A stretch of DNA of 64,000 bases from Pilaira anomala (taxonomy: Eukaryota > Mucoromycota > Mucoromycetes > Mucorales > Mucoraceae). Location: positions 310,001 to 374,000 of the forward strand of contig JAIXMQ010000022.1 in the NCBI GenBank assembly GCA_025716855.1, in the 5' to 3' direction. Positions 48,199-60,388 of the stretch are shown here, in pieces. Every line of letters starts with the position of its first letter. Within the stretch, counting starts at the first letter, position 1. Below the pieces are notes generated by a model, which made no database searches, was not told the DNA's origin, and saw only the letters and a list, made by a program, of their open reading frames with translations. A program made the translations under genes and the position numbers.

Positions 48199-49832
48199 AT
48201 GGGAGCTCAAGCATCAAAAGAAGAAAGCTATAAACAAGCTTCTGCTCAAGAAAAGCAAGTAGAGGAAGAGAAGGATATGTCCCGTCTTTCAGCCCAACTC
48301 TGTCAATTGAACTTAACCCCTGAAGAATTCAATAGTAAATACCCAGCTACATTATCGACGGATAGTATTGCTAAATACTCTAAAAAGTTCTCTCAGGATC
48401 CCAAGAATGCACTTGCACGTAACGCGGTTTTTGGAAGTGATCCTACGTCCGTCTTGTTGAATCCAAAGGAGGCCCTGAAGGATCAACATGTGTTTAATGT
48501 CAAGTTGAACTTGGAAGGATCTGCTACAAATCAACGGTCCAGTGGTCGTTGTTGGATCTTTGCGGGTACAAATGTGATGCGTCTTGCAGTGATTAACAAG
48601 TACAAGTTAAATGATGATTTTGAACTCTCTCAGAGTTATTTATTCTTTTATGATAAGCTTGAGAAATCGAATTGGTTTTTGGAGAACATGATTGACCTTG
48701 CACACAAAGATATTGATGATCGTATTGTACAGTACTTATTGACGGATCCAGTCAGTGATGGTGGACAATATGATATGTTGGTGAATGTTGTTGAAAAGTA
48801 TGGTGTTGTACCTAAATCTGCTTTCCCAGAAACTTATTCTAGCTCTAATTCACGTCGTTTGAATTGGTTAGTCACGGTTAAATTGAGAGAATTTGCAGCC
48901 CAGATTCGTAAATCGGTTGAACAAGGCGTTTCGTTTCAAGCAGTTCGGTTCTTGAAGGAAAAGATGTTGGAAGATATTTATCGTATTTTAGTGATTTCTT
49001 TAGGAGAACCACCTTCTCAGTTTGATTGGGAAACGAATGATAAGAATGGTAAATATATTGGAATTCATCATCTTACACCTAAAAAGTTTTTCCGTGAAGT
49101 TGTGGGATATCCTGTAAGTAATAATAATAAATATTTGGGTATAATGATAACAGTGTGTGTGTGTGTGTAACTAACAACGAAATAAATAAATAGATTGCTG
49201 AAACTTTGTCCCTTATTAATGATCCTCGTAACCCCATCAACGCATTATATACAGTTGACCGTCTTGGTAATGTAGTGGGAGGAAAACCTATTCGATATGT
49301 GAATACATCCTCGGACGTTCAAAAGCAATTAGCCGTCAATGTATTGAAATCAGGAAATCCAGTTTGGTTCGGGTGTGATGTTGGACAATTCAGTAATAAC
49401 AAGATTGGAGCAATGGATACGAAAATTTACGATTATGGTTTAGCGTTTAATGTCGAATTTAATTTAACAAAAGAGGAAAGATTGTTGTACAAGGAGAGTT
49501 TAATGACCCACGCTATGGTATTTACAGGTGTTCACCTTGATAAGGATGGTCATCCTGTACGTTGGCGTGTAGAAAATTCATGGGGTGCAGAAACCAATGG
49601 TGATAAGGGGTTCTGGGTTATGTCTGATGATTGGTTTTCATCTTTTGTATATCAGGTGAGTTTTTTTATTTTTATATATAAAACACTCTCACATACATCT
49701 GACACATATTTATATTATTAGATTGTACTTGAAAAGAATGATATCCCTAAAAAGTTAGTGGCTCTTTTAGATACGAAACCTATTGTTTTACCTGCTTATG
49801 ATCCCATGGGTGCTTTAGCCTGTCCTCATTAA
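48199..49832 (+). CDS. BLH1: Bleomycin hydrolase, C1-type cysteine aminopeptidase
   Basis: Three exons (48199-49113, 49194-49655, 49722-49832) close to 495 residues. All catalytic elements are present: Cys in RSSGRCWIFAG, His in MTHAMVFTGVHL and Asn in WRVENSWGAE. The end DPMGALACPH extends the C-terminal arm that in yeast Gal6/Lap3 blocks the active site and sets aminopeptidase specificity. The family forms cytosolic hexamers that clear peptides, detoxify bleomycin and hydrolyse homocysteine thiolactone. The N-terminus MGAQASKEE fits an N-myristoylation signal (Gly2, Ser6), followed by a charged stretch. If used, it would place the enzyme on membranes, which is unusual for the family. Confidence 0.96.
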
Positions 49833-49971
49833 ATATATTTATATATTATACAACACATATTATATATCTATATATACATTTACATAAATGTGTGTTTCAT
49901 TTCAAATAAAATCTCTACATATATTTTATTATTATTATATTTTATCATAAACTAAATTAGTATAGAGGTAT

Positions 49972-50779
49972 TTAAAATGTCAAGGTAAAAACGATGGCGA
50001 AAATGGTGAAAAAGAGAATATTTGAGAAATCCAATACATTCTTGACAGTACTGGAAACTTTCTTAAGTAATGCTTCTTCTTCTGAAACATTCGCTTGATC
50101 AGCGGAAATAGCAGAAGTATTTACAGGCTTTTCAGGTGTGACTTGACCAGCTTTATAATTTGCTTGACCTAAAGAATGCTTATCATGTACAAACTTTAAA
50201 GAGCTTGAATTCTCTTTATAAGGGGTCTTGTCATTTAAACAACCATCTAAGCGTACCATGGTATAACCGGCATCATTGATTGTTTTCACGACATCGTAAA
50301 TAGCTTGCCATGAACCTGTATCGGGAATATCATACTGTACCGAAATAAAGGAACCCTTCGAATCATAGGTATCGATTTGCTTTGCGAAAACGGATTTGTA
50401 GAGATCGGCGATGCCTTCAGGATTTCCTTTATAGTTATAATCCATTGTATCCAAGTTATAAGCAACCAGCGTATAACCCAAATCATGAATAAGATTTTCT
50501 AATCTGATATCTTCCGGTTGAGAATAATGAAGACGAACGTACTTGGGTGCAACTCCAATTAAGGTCTCAATGATCTTGGCAGTATTTGTCACATCGGCTT
50601 TAATCTGTTCGTCTGATAATCCTTCTGAGGTATCGCCGGGAGCACGGTATGTCATACCGATAAAGTGTCCATCATTATATGCACGTTGTAAAATCATGGC
50701 ATATTGTTGCGTATATAACCTTTTTTTTTTTTTTTAGAAAAAAAAAATTAGATAAACTCTCCAATCCATGTTAAATATA

Positions 50780-50814
<35 letters not shown>

Positions 50815-51300
50815 AAGTGGCATTCACAAAGAAATTGGCTTTGGCTTGTGATGCTTTTAATCCATTTAATACTTTGGCAGTAACATCACTTGGACCTTCA
50901 TTCTATTATATTTTATAAAAGGTAAGGAGATTTTTTTTTTTAGGGGATTTTTTTTTATATATAATTACATAAGTAACAGCGATTTGACCTGGATTAGCAC
51001 AAGCAGTAGCTTGAGGCACAGGAGCTCCTGCAACTACTTCTGTTGGATGATTCCATACGGGTAAAAGCATGGTACCTGGGGGAGAAATGAAAAAAAAAAA
51101 CAGATCAGTTAGTCTGTATGGAACCCCCCCCCCCTCTTTTTTAGGGAGTAAAATGAACGATCTCTACCTTCTTCTAAACCACTTGCCACATTGGCATAAG
51201 CAAACAGAGAAGCTATCAATAAATGTTTAGAGAAGACCTATTCAAAAAAAACATGAATTCTACCTATTAAAAATACAAGCCCTGTTTTAAGTCTTGTCAT
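49972..51300 (-). CDS. Polysaccharide (chitin) deacetylase-like protein lacking catalytic motifs
   Basis: Five exons (51300-51277, 51237-51168, 51075-50969, 50902-50814, 50719-49972) close to 345 residues. A signal peptide (SKHLLIASLFAYANVASG) and a hydrophobic C-terminal tail (LFFTIFAIVFTLTF), preceded by Ser/Asn, suggest a GPI-anchored wall protein. The body follows the NodB plan of fungal chitin deacetylases (IAVTYNEGPS...VLNGLKASQAKANFFVN). But the metal-binding TFDDGP is YNEGP, the HxxxH block is GMTYRAP, and the RPPYG-type motif is VRLHYSQPE. All three catalytic motifs are therefore lost, and I infer a non-catalytic wall or chitin-binding role. Exon 1 depends on a 39-nt intron model and is the weakest part. 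Confidence 0.85.
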
Positions 51301-51632
51301 GATGATGAAGAAGAAGAAGAAAAGAAAGTAAAGAGGAAAATAAAAATAAAAAAGAGAGAGTGAAAATACCGATACATAACTTATATTTTTTTTTTTTTGT
51401 TTTTATTATTATTATTGTTGTTGTGTATGTGTGTATATGTGTGTGTGTGTATTAGTTTAAAAGTAAATAAGTTGGAATATGCATTCCCTTATTATTATTA
51501 TTATACCGGAAAGATATTTTTTTTATATATATATATATGATATGTGCGTATAAACAATGTGAGTGTGAGTGTGTATATATGAAAAAAATGACAGGGCAGA
51601 AAGAAAAAAAAAAGTGGAGGGGGATTTTTTTT

Positions 51633-52845
51633 TTATAGTAAAAGAGATTTCTTTTGTTGCTGTAAACGCATCAAAGGAAGGTATTTTCGTGGTAAATCTA
51701 CCACGACTTTATTCTTTTGTTTATTTTCTTGACAAAGCGAACTACAGTACCAAGGATGTTGAGATGGTTTTATAGAGTGGCAATATTGATGATAGGCGCG
51801 TGAACAACCGCCTTGACATGGAACGAGTTTATTTAATGTCTTTTCAGGAGCTTGACAAATCACACAAAATTGCTGTACAATGGGTCTTTGACGATCTTCT
51901 AATTTTTCTTTAGTGAATGCAGATAGATCTAGTCTTGGTAACCTACTAGCTAAGCCGTATCCTTTATAATCACAACCATGTTTACTGTAAATAAAAAAAA
52001 AATGGTTGATTAGTATATAGATATATATACACACACATATAAAAGTTTACTTACTTGCATAAAGTTCTTTTTCCCCATGGTCCTGGTCTCCAATTTACAC
52101 CTTCAGTTGTACCACAATATCTACACCAGTCAATACCCAATTTAGTTAAATTTTCAAATACAGTACAAGACTTTAATTTTTTGTTTGAAGTAGTAGTAGT
52201 AAATAATAAAGAGGATTCTTCCATTGATCTTTTTAAGGGATTCAATTTCTTTGATTCTGTAGTCCCGTTCATAACCTGTATAGGAGGAGACTCATCTAAA
52301 TATTCTTCATCATCATCATCATCGTCATCATCATCATCATGCTCATCATCATGGTCACCATCATCATCCTCTTCATTTTCTTGTTCTGGTTCATTGTCAT
52401 CTTCTTTATCTTCCTTTGTTGAAGAAGGTGTTAAAGGTAAAAAATCATAACTATCACCACTAAATAGAGCTGACCAATCATCATCCAGATGATCCATAGT
52501 AATTGAATTATTTACGGGAGACGATGCGGTACAGTGATCGGTTTTATCTTCTTCACCATAATTATAATCAATACCATCAAACAATGGTTCTCGGTCGTAC
52601 AAGAAGTCAGAAGGAGAAGTCACGGGTGATAAACAAGGGGTAGGAACCCAATTACTATTATCGATAAATGAAGGTGATGAGGGTGCAAAGAAGACATCAT
52701 CTTTAACAAGGTGATGAGGTGACCAAAACATCCATTTGAATGTCGTTTGTAATAACTCATCATTTAATGTATCACCATCTAATTTTGTGCTGCATTCGTG
52801 GCACGCATCCTCTTGTTCTTGTTGTTGTTTGGTTGTTAAGGACAT
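51633..52845 (-). CDS. GATA-like zinc finger plus PHD finger nuclear protein
   Basis: Two exons (52845-52055, 51984-51633) close to 380 residues. The first 260 residues are acidic and Ser/Pro-rich, with a run of Asp/Glu (about residues 165-190) typical of activation or histone-binding tails. Then comes WCRYCGTTEGVNWRPGPWGK followed by RTLCNKHGCDYKGYG, a GATA-type finger whose second pair is C-x4-C instead of C-x2-C. A PHD finger follows immediately (CVICQ, LVPCQGGCSRAYHQYC, PWYCSSLC), matching C4HC3. The intron falls inside the GATA-like finger. The combination suggests a chromatin-bound transcription regulator, perhaps a deacetylase-complex subunit. That complex is a guess. Confidence 0.85.
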
Positions 52846-53100
52846 TTAGTGTTGCTATAGTGATAAAAGTATTTAAGAAATAAAAAAGTAAAGAAAGAAA
52901 AGAAAAAAGGAGAGAAAGAGAGAGAGAGAGAAAAAAAAAAAAAAAAAAAAAAAAAAGAGTTCAATCGTTTTCCTATAAATCAAAAAGTACTAAAATAAGG
53001 AGACAAAAATAAAAAAAAAATAAACATGACCTCCCTAATAAATAAACAAGTGCTTCGATTTATATTTTCATTGTCTAAATATGAAAATGTTGTTTATTAT

Positions 53101-54247
53101 TTATCCAAGAACGTTTATAATTAATTTGGCACGCTTAATTTCTGCTGTTTCATCTTCCTCCTCCTCCTGGCCTTCTGGTGCTTGTGTTGGTGCACTAAAG
53201 GTAGCTTGTGCTAATAACTTTTCTGCATCAAAATCATCTTCATCATTTGTAGTTGTAGGTACTGCAGCATATCCTGTCAAAGTGTTACTTTTTTCTTTTT
53301 TAGGAATCTTTTCTTGTGCCTCCTTTAAGGTTTTCTACACAAAAAAAAAAAAAAAAAAAAAAAATTACTTTCATTATTCTCTTTTTTGTGTGTGTGTGTG
53401 TATTATTTTTTATATTCTTACCTCGCGTGCTGATCCTTGAAGATCTTTTAAATATTCTAATACGTTATCGAACTCTTGCTCAGGAATCTATTATATTTTT
53501 TTTATGTAAGTCTCTAAATATATATTTATACTTTATAGTATTGTTGTTATTATTTTTTTTTCTTACCTCGTACAAATTAGAAAGAATCCAGATCTGTTGC
53601 ACCTTTTTAAACTTCCACGTATCACGATCTTGAACGAATAGGCGTACATAGTTGAGAGCTTCTTCCTGCTTTGAATCTTTTTTGGATTCTTCGATTTCAA
53701 TCTTACTCTTTTTAGCCTTCTTTGGTTTCTTGATCACCTTCTTTTCAACCTCCACGACCTTTTCCTCTTCTACCTTATCCTCTCCATCAACCTCCTCCGC
53801 TTTACGTTTCTTGGCTTCAGGTTTCTTCATAGCGGGTCTGGCTTTACCTTTCTTTGCTGGTGTGACGACAGCAGGCTCTATCTTTTTAATCACAGTCTCT
53901 ACTTTACTATTTCCTTCGTCGTCAAAAGAGACGTGTGTACTAGCAACGCCTTTCAACAAGGCCTTTTTAGCTGCCTTTTGTGCAGTCATACTCTTTAATA
54001 ACTTTTGTCCTTGTGTCAATTTGGGTTTACCATCCTCTGTTGTTGCTGTTGTTGTTGTTGTTGCTATGGTTTCTGCTGGTTCCTCAGTAGTAGGTTTCTT
54101 AGTTACAACTTTCTTTTGAATCACCTTCTTTGTAGTCAAAGGTGTCTTTATCTCAACCGACTTCTTCTTTTCAACTGGTTTCTTCTTTTCGACCACTTTC
54201 TTTTCTACGGTCTTTTTCTCGACTACTTTCTTTACAGTTTCAGGCAT
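53101..54247 (-). CDS. WKF-domain (C7orf50-like) nucleolar protein
   Basis: Three exons (54247-53567, 53487-53422, 53334-53101) close to 326 residues. The N-terminal half is almost all Lys, Val, Glu and Thr (VEKKTVEKKVVEKKKPVEKK), highly basic and disordered. The conserved segment EEALNYVRLFVQDRDTWKFK and KVQQIWILSNLYE is the WKF domain (formerly DUF2373) shared with human C7orf50, a nucleolar RNA-binding protein. The family is associated with ribosome biogenesis, which would suit the basic arm. The protein ends EDETAEIKRAKLIINVLG. Coding of the Lys tract may be variable between strains. Confidence 0.87.
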
Positions 54248-55920
54248 CTTTCTATTTTTTAGTTTTGATCGATCTTGAAAAAAAAAAAAAAAAAGTTTAG
54301 AAAAATCTTTTTTGAGTTTCAAGCGAAAAGTTTAAGCAAAGTTTATGAAGAACCGTCACGGGAAGAGAGAGCATATCTTACTGCTCGGTATGTTACTCAC
54401 TATCTATTACTATATCTGTTTGTATATGCCCATATTCTGTCTTTTTTTTGCTGGTATAATGTATATATTATGTTGGTTTGATTTATGATACAACAGGGTC
54501 AACAATCGAAACTATATACACTAAAAAAAAAAAAAAAAAGCTTATATATCATCACTGATAAACAAAATCATGTAATGAAACAATATTTTACTCATTTTAG
54601 TTTTATATATATATATGTATATACATGAAGAGGAAGAGAGCTTGTGACTACACAGACATAAACACATATCCAAAATGAAAAATATGTATATTATGTATAA
54701 CTTTTTTGATTACTTAAAATGTGAATTCGACTGAAATTTTTACAAACAAAATTTTAAGCATGTGTGAAAAAATAGTGAAAAAGCAAAAAAAAAAACTCTT
54801 ATTAAAAAGACATTTTTTACGCACCTTTTTCTTTGCAGTAAAGAAAGTATTTATGCAGGAATGATCAAAAAACTTTGTAACCTTCTTTTCGGGACAACAT
54901 ATGCTTGTTCGAGTTTTATGTAATTAAAAGTCCTGGGATAGTTTAATATTTTTTTTTTTTTTTTTCTAATGAAACACTTTGAAGGCAGTTGCGAATGAAA
55001 TGTCACGGGCAAAACCTTTATATCACCAAAAAAAAAAAAAAAAAAGGGAAACCCCGTTTTTACTCATACATAATACGTCGTTGTTTTTATCGTGGTAAAC
55101 GATTTTTTTTTTTGCTTAATAGTACCATTATTTAACCTTGCATGAAATCTTTATTTTTTTTTTTTTTATTTTTATTTTTTTTTTTTTTTTTTTTACTTTT
55201 ATAATTTCATGGAAATGTACACGGATCATTTCTCATAAATATATTAATTGAATACACAAATCAGGAAGGTGTTTAAAATAAAGAGCTTGAAATAAGAATA
55301 TTAAACGGAGAGGTATGAACTGGAATATTTTTTATTTTTTTAAGGAAGATCAAGGGGGTTCTTTTTTTTTTTTTTTTTTTTTTTTGCTATTAGTTCACGG
55401 TTTATTTTGGTTTCTTGTTGAAAACAAAAAGATGGGTCATCTAACTCTTTTTTTTTTTCTTCAGCATGTAATTATCAATTTAAATGCAATGTAACTAAAT
55501 AAGTTCCTATAATATCAATTGTTCTCTCCCGTAAAAGACTGAATATGTGTATTACATACGCCCAAAAAAAAATATTGCATTGATAGGTACAGGGGGACAC
55601 TATTTTTTTTTTAATAAATCGTGTTTTTATCTTGTAGTGCGTATAAATATAGACAGCCATCATTTCATATAGATCGAATTAGAATGTATACACTCACTTT
55701 TTATATGACATTATAAGCAAGGTGAGTATGATTGTGACACACCCTTTCACGTTAACTACTACGACGACTATTTCATCTAGATTAACCCCTGACACGTTTT
55801 TAAGTTTAGGAATTACTTTTTGTATTTATGCGCATGCATATATATATATATATATTTTTTAAAAAATACTGATAAAGTTTTGAGCGTTGTACAAATCAAG
55901 ACTAATTTATATTTTGAATT
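54248..55920. other. Intergenic region rich in homopolymers
   Basis: No confident gene. Long T or A runs occur near 54520, 54950, 55030, 55150-55194 and 55360-55385. On the plus strand at about 54317-54392, a short protein-like frame (KVYEEPSREERAYLTARY) ends at a GTATGT donor-like site, but no matching second exon was found. The segment includes promoters for the WKF gene and the 3' region of the Hsp70-like gene. Confidence 0.45.
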
Positions 55921-57682
55921 TTAAACATAAGCAACCGTCAATTGCTCACCAACGTAAACAAAGGTACGTGAGAAGCTGGTAACATCATTTTCACCTAACA
56001 TTTTTGCGAAAAAACTAAGTGAGCTAAAATGATTTTTTGGTTTCATTTTGACTACGACATGCCTAATAGAGTTGTTGGAATTCTTCTTTAAAGAGAATTT
56101 CCGTACAACATCACAAGAAATAGTACGGAGAGGAATAATATCACTATTGTTTGTTTCTTTTAAATAATTAAACTTTAACAAACCTGTTTTTTTTTGTATT
56201 GCAACAAGTATAATAGTCAGGATCATGTAATATAATATTTAATTAACAAATATATATTATACTTACGGATAGAAATATGTTCACCAAAATTTAAATTTTT
56301 TGATTCAATTTTAAAAATTCTTGTAAAACCTTCATCAGAAATCAATTGTCCTCTTCTTAAGTGGACAACAATATCACCTGGATTGACTTTATGTTCCATT
56401 ATACCACCTTTAAAGGAAACCGAGATAGTTTTTTCCGTCTTTTTATTGTAAAAGTCTAGACCGTAGTTTTCGTGTGATACTTGATGTAAACAACCATTAT
56501 GAAAGATCTCGTGCAGAGGATGACGAAGTCCTATTTTAGGTCGCAGTATCTCATTCGTAGATTTAAATAGTACATAGCCAAACGCGTCTAATTCTTTTTG
56601 TTCGATGCAATTATCCAGTATTTCTTGTATCATCGAACTGATCGTCTTGCTTAATAAAGTATTATATGAAAGTTCGAAGAGGTTGCCTGTAATAAACAAA
56701 TAATTTACATTAAACTTTCCAAATAAATCTTGATTTTTGAGTGATGAAGAGATCATCATTAGCTTTTCAGTTATGACTGGTCTAAAAGCCACTTCCAATA
56801 TATCTCGAATTGAAAAATTGATTCTACATTTACATTCTCTATTGATTGGTATCATTTCCTTTTCATCTACACGATCCAAATTTGATTGACTTGAAGCAAA
56901 CTTATAAAAGAAGTAAATAATTGAGTCAATGCTTGTATATATAATAAAGTAAAACTTACCTTTCTTAGTATATAAAACTTTATTCTTGCTAAAAAGGATT
57001 TATAATTCTTTAATGATAAAATATTATCTCGATGTAGATCACAAGTTTGAATTAAACTTTGATCTGATTCAGCTTGACGCCACAAATAGTTACACATCGA
57101 ATTGTATATATTTTCAGTTGGGATTATTTCGTTCTGTAAGCTGATGGCGGCTGCTTCTTCTTCTGTTTCTGTAGTTCGGACCACTTGAAATAATGTGAGC
57201 TGTATATTGTTTTCACGTATCTGTGATAAGACATAGTACGATTTGAGAGGAAGGTCTATTTCTAATTCTTGTTGCATAATTGGTAAGACACCTTCACCCT
57301 GACCAAGGATTTTAATTTCTTTTGACTTGATTTGCTTTTGAAATAGACCGCTTGCAATAAAAAGTTCCTTCTTTTGATTTCGATCACCAATGATACTATC
57401 GAGATGTTTTTCAAAGAAGATTACGTGTCCAATCTTCTTGTTTTCATATCCAATCACGCTTTTTAATTGTTCTTGAATGAGTTGATTTAAATGACCAAAG
57501 TAAATGACTAAAAAAGATTTGATGTATTTATTTTGATGTGTTTGTAACTTGTGTTCTGGTCCGATTTTTTTATTTGAAAGTAAACTTTCCATATCGGATT
57601 TAAGCGCAAGTTGCATTTGGGTCGAGAAAAATTCTTTCGTATCATAAACGTTTTCTTTGCCTGATGTTGTTGGTTTATTCAT
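55921..57682 (-). CDS. Divergent Hsp70-like protein B, N-terminally shortened
   Basis: Three exons (57682-56960, 56900-56267, 56183-55921) close to 539 residues from the ATG at 57682. The frame stays open upstream to an acceptor-like TATAG at 57853, so an extra 5' exon is possible. It parallels gene A and other Hsp70-like/actin-fold proteins: ELFIASGLFQKQI and KSYYVLSQIRENNIQLTLFQ (subdomain II strands), IRDILEVAFRPVITEKL, and NYLFITGNLFELSYNTLL where relatives carry a VGGFG-type phosphate loop. The N-terminal IDFGTT phosphate loop is absent and the Gly-rich loops are lost, so ATP hydrolysis is doubtful. The gene sits 230 bp downstream of A in tandem, consistent with duplication. A fused two-module protein is the alternative. 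Confidence 0.68.
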
Positions 57683-57915
57683 ATGCTCAGGTCTTTTCAA
57701 TCGTGCTCTTCGATTGCGTACTATACTCCAGAAATGGCCTGCGGGTGTCTTTTTGGTAATTGAAGTAGTATGAACCTTTTTCCTTTCCAGTTGACGATCG
57801 TATTTTGAAAAATAATCTATTGAGTCCTTGAAATAGGTTTCTAAAAATGTCTCTATACTTTTTTTTTTCTTTTAGATGAATAAATGCAAGTGCATAAATA
57901 AGGTTTTAACCAAGC

Positions 57916-58770
57916 TTACTTCTTTTCGATTCTTAAAGTTGTTAAATTTTTTTGGTACGGTACAGAAAAGAAACGCTCTAGAGGCTTCAAGCTATGAGGG
58001 GGGGGGGGTTTAAGTCAATGCATAATGTGTAAAGACTTTTTATGTATATTACCTTAATGGAAGACCATGGCATACTATTTTTTCAATACGATCACCTTTC
58101 ATTAGTGCACATGAATACAAAACTTGTTTGAATGATATATCTAAATAAGCCGCACGAAATTTCAATTCGGATACTCGTATCATACATCTATTCATCTTAC
58201 CTAGCATAATAACTATATCTGGATCTTCTTTATGCAAGTCTTCTGTCATTGACAATGCTTCAAATGTATCTCTGCGAATAACTTTAGGCGACATAATGGA
58301 GTCAGACACTTTGATTTGTTCTAGTATTTTGCGACCAGCGCCTTCAATAATATAACTAGCTTTCAGCTTTAAATGGAGACGTGCATTAGCAATAGTCATA
58401 ATGCTGTAATTTAAACTGTCGCCTATTCTATTTAGGGTGATTGAGATCCAATTGAAGAGGATAGGGAATGCATCTATACTTTCAAAAATGGTTTCTTTCA
58501 ATGAGATGAGAGAACGTATCTTGTTAAAATTATCTGATAAAACATCTCGAATACCATTCTCCAAGTCCATAGTGATTGAGGCAAACGCTGCCTGATAGAT
58601 ATCTTCAAGCGTAATTGATTTGATGGATTCTACTTGCTCTTCGCTCAAACCCTTCCATTCATTTCGATTAATTTTTATAGATCGGTCGTTAGCTTTATGA
58701 GGACCCTTTTCAAATAATTGCATCTATATATATATATATAAATATAAAAGCTATATAAAGGAAATTGTCA

Positions 58771-58804
<34 letters not shown>

Positions 58805-60388
58805 TTACCTCTAAGCTCAGAAATTGATGAATGACAGTGTCAATGTTATTATCATTTACATATTCTTCGTCAACTCCTAACTCTTCTATAAATTGCTTGA
58901 TATCAGACCTTAATTTATCAAAGTTGATATTGACAGTGACAGATTTGGATGTATGTGGCACCAGACTCGGATTTAAACCAGTGCCTACGGTTGGATGTTC
59001 AAATTCAAACAAATCGAACTTGATAATAAAACCTTCTTCTGATTGAACAGTGCAACACATAATATACTGTGTACTTGGTATAATTTTGTCTTCTATCTCA
59101 AATTTTGGGTGCTGAATCAATTGAACAATCGATTCAAGCTTGGTATAAAGTAAAAGTCGGTTCGGATAGTCAGATTTTGAGATCAGACCTGCAGCAATGA
59201 AAATAGGACGAATTAAATCTTCTCGCATTGAATGTTCCCACTCGGTAGGAACCATAAAGACGAAATGTAAATTAACGTCACTATCACTATTTTCTGCTGA
59301 CTCTTTATCAAGGCTTAGCCATGTTGACTTTAGACTATTTACCAGATTAAGTATATAGTCTGTTACACCCTGTAACACCTCAAGTACGTCCTTGTCATTG
59401 GGGTTTTGTTTGTACTTGGGATAGACACGTTCTAGTTCCTTGATAAAATTATCTCTGTAGATAATGCCCTCTTTTGTATTTGTATTTAATCTTCGTGCTG
59501 CGTCTCCCCAAGCTAGGACTTTGGTTCCTTCCATGTTGTAAGCTATAGCTGCAGCTTCTCTTTTTTTTTTTTTTTTATAAGTCAGTTAAAGTTTTTTTTT
59601 TTTTTTTTTTTTTTGAAAAAGATGAATAGATAATTTACCTGTTTGAAGACAAGGAAGGGTAGTTTCTTTGTCTATTGAGAAAACACTTAGCATGACCGTA
59701 CCAGTCATTCAGATCTTTTTTTCTTACAGTCAATAATGATGTTATTTCATTAGCATAAATACTTACATATAGTAATACAGTAATTGTACTGGTAATAATC
59801 AAAGGCATAATCCATGATGTGATCAGCTTTTCTTTTTTTTTTTGAAGAAGAAGAAAAAGAGAAAAGAAAGACACAGAAATTAATATGGTTTCAAATGTAA
59901 TAAAATCAAATTTGTGTGTTACAGTATGTACACATGTGTAACTGGAAGATTTCTTCAAGGACAACTTAATTATTTGAAGATTCTATTAACCTTCTTATTA
60001 TCAAACTTTACTTGATTTGGTATTTACGCCATGAAGTTAGTTTTGGCGATTCAAAGAGTTCGTATTTATAATCGTGGTCAATTACTACTTTCACTTGACT
60101 ATATTTGCTTTTTTTTTTTTTTTTTTTTAAAAAAAAAGGGCTTCATATCTAATGTTTGATTGAAGACATGAATCTCTCTTTTTTTTTTTTTTTTTTTTAT
60201 AACTATCTTATGAAATCTCTTAGATCGACTGAATCGGTCGAAAGAACAGCAACCAAGCGAATTGAAAAGTTTGTGCTTGCTGCAAATATTATTAAATCTA
60301 GAATTAATGAAGTCAGATGGTGAATACAATACAATAACATAATACATATACCTTGTAAGTCTCCGTCTTTGTGACGGGGCTTACTCAT
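57916..60388 (-). CDS. Divergent Hsp70-like protein A
   Basis: Seven exons (60388-60352, 60297-60204, 60098-60012, 59722-59639, 59559-58809, 58723-58053, 57991-57916) close exactly to 599 residues, a normal length for the Hsp70-like family expanded in zygomycete-type fungi. Family marks: IAYNMEGTKVLAWGDAAR, LHFVFMVPTEWEHSMREDLI, FIAAGLISKSDYPNRLLLY and PLERFFSVPYQKNLTTLRI. The phosphate-1 loop (IDFGTTYSG in relatives) is only FAASTNFSIRL, and the DAGGGT-type loop is replaced by CCTVQSEEGF. It therefore looks like a pseudo-chaperone. The TAA stop overlaps a GTAAGC donor-like site, so read-through splicing to gene B cannot be excluded. The first three exons are short and least certain. Confidence 0.75.

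Noticed and set aside
52055..52450. 131-codon plus-strand open frame opposite the GATA/PHD gene
   Set aside because: It is an antisense shadow; the poly-Ser run is the reverse of the Asp/Glu tract of the real gene.
53652..54119. 155-codon plus-strand frame with membrane-like hydrophobic segments
   Set aside because: It is antisense to the Lys-rich WKF gene, whose splicing and conserved domain are clear. Lys codons read backwards give Phe/Leu/Ser.
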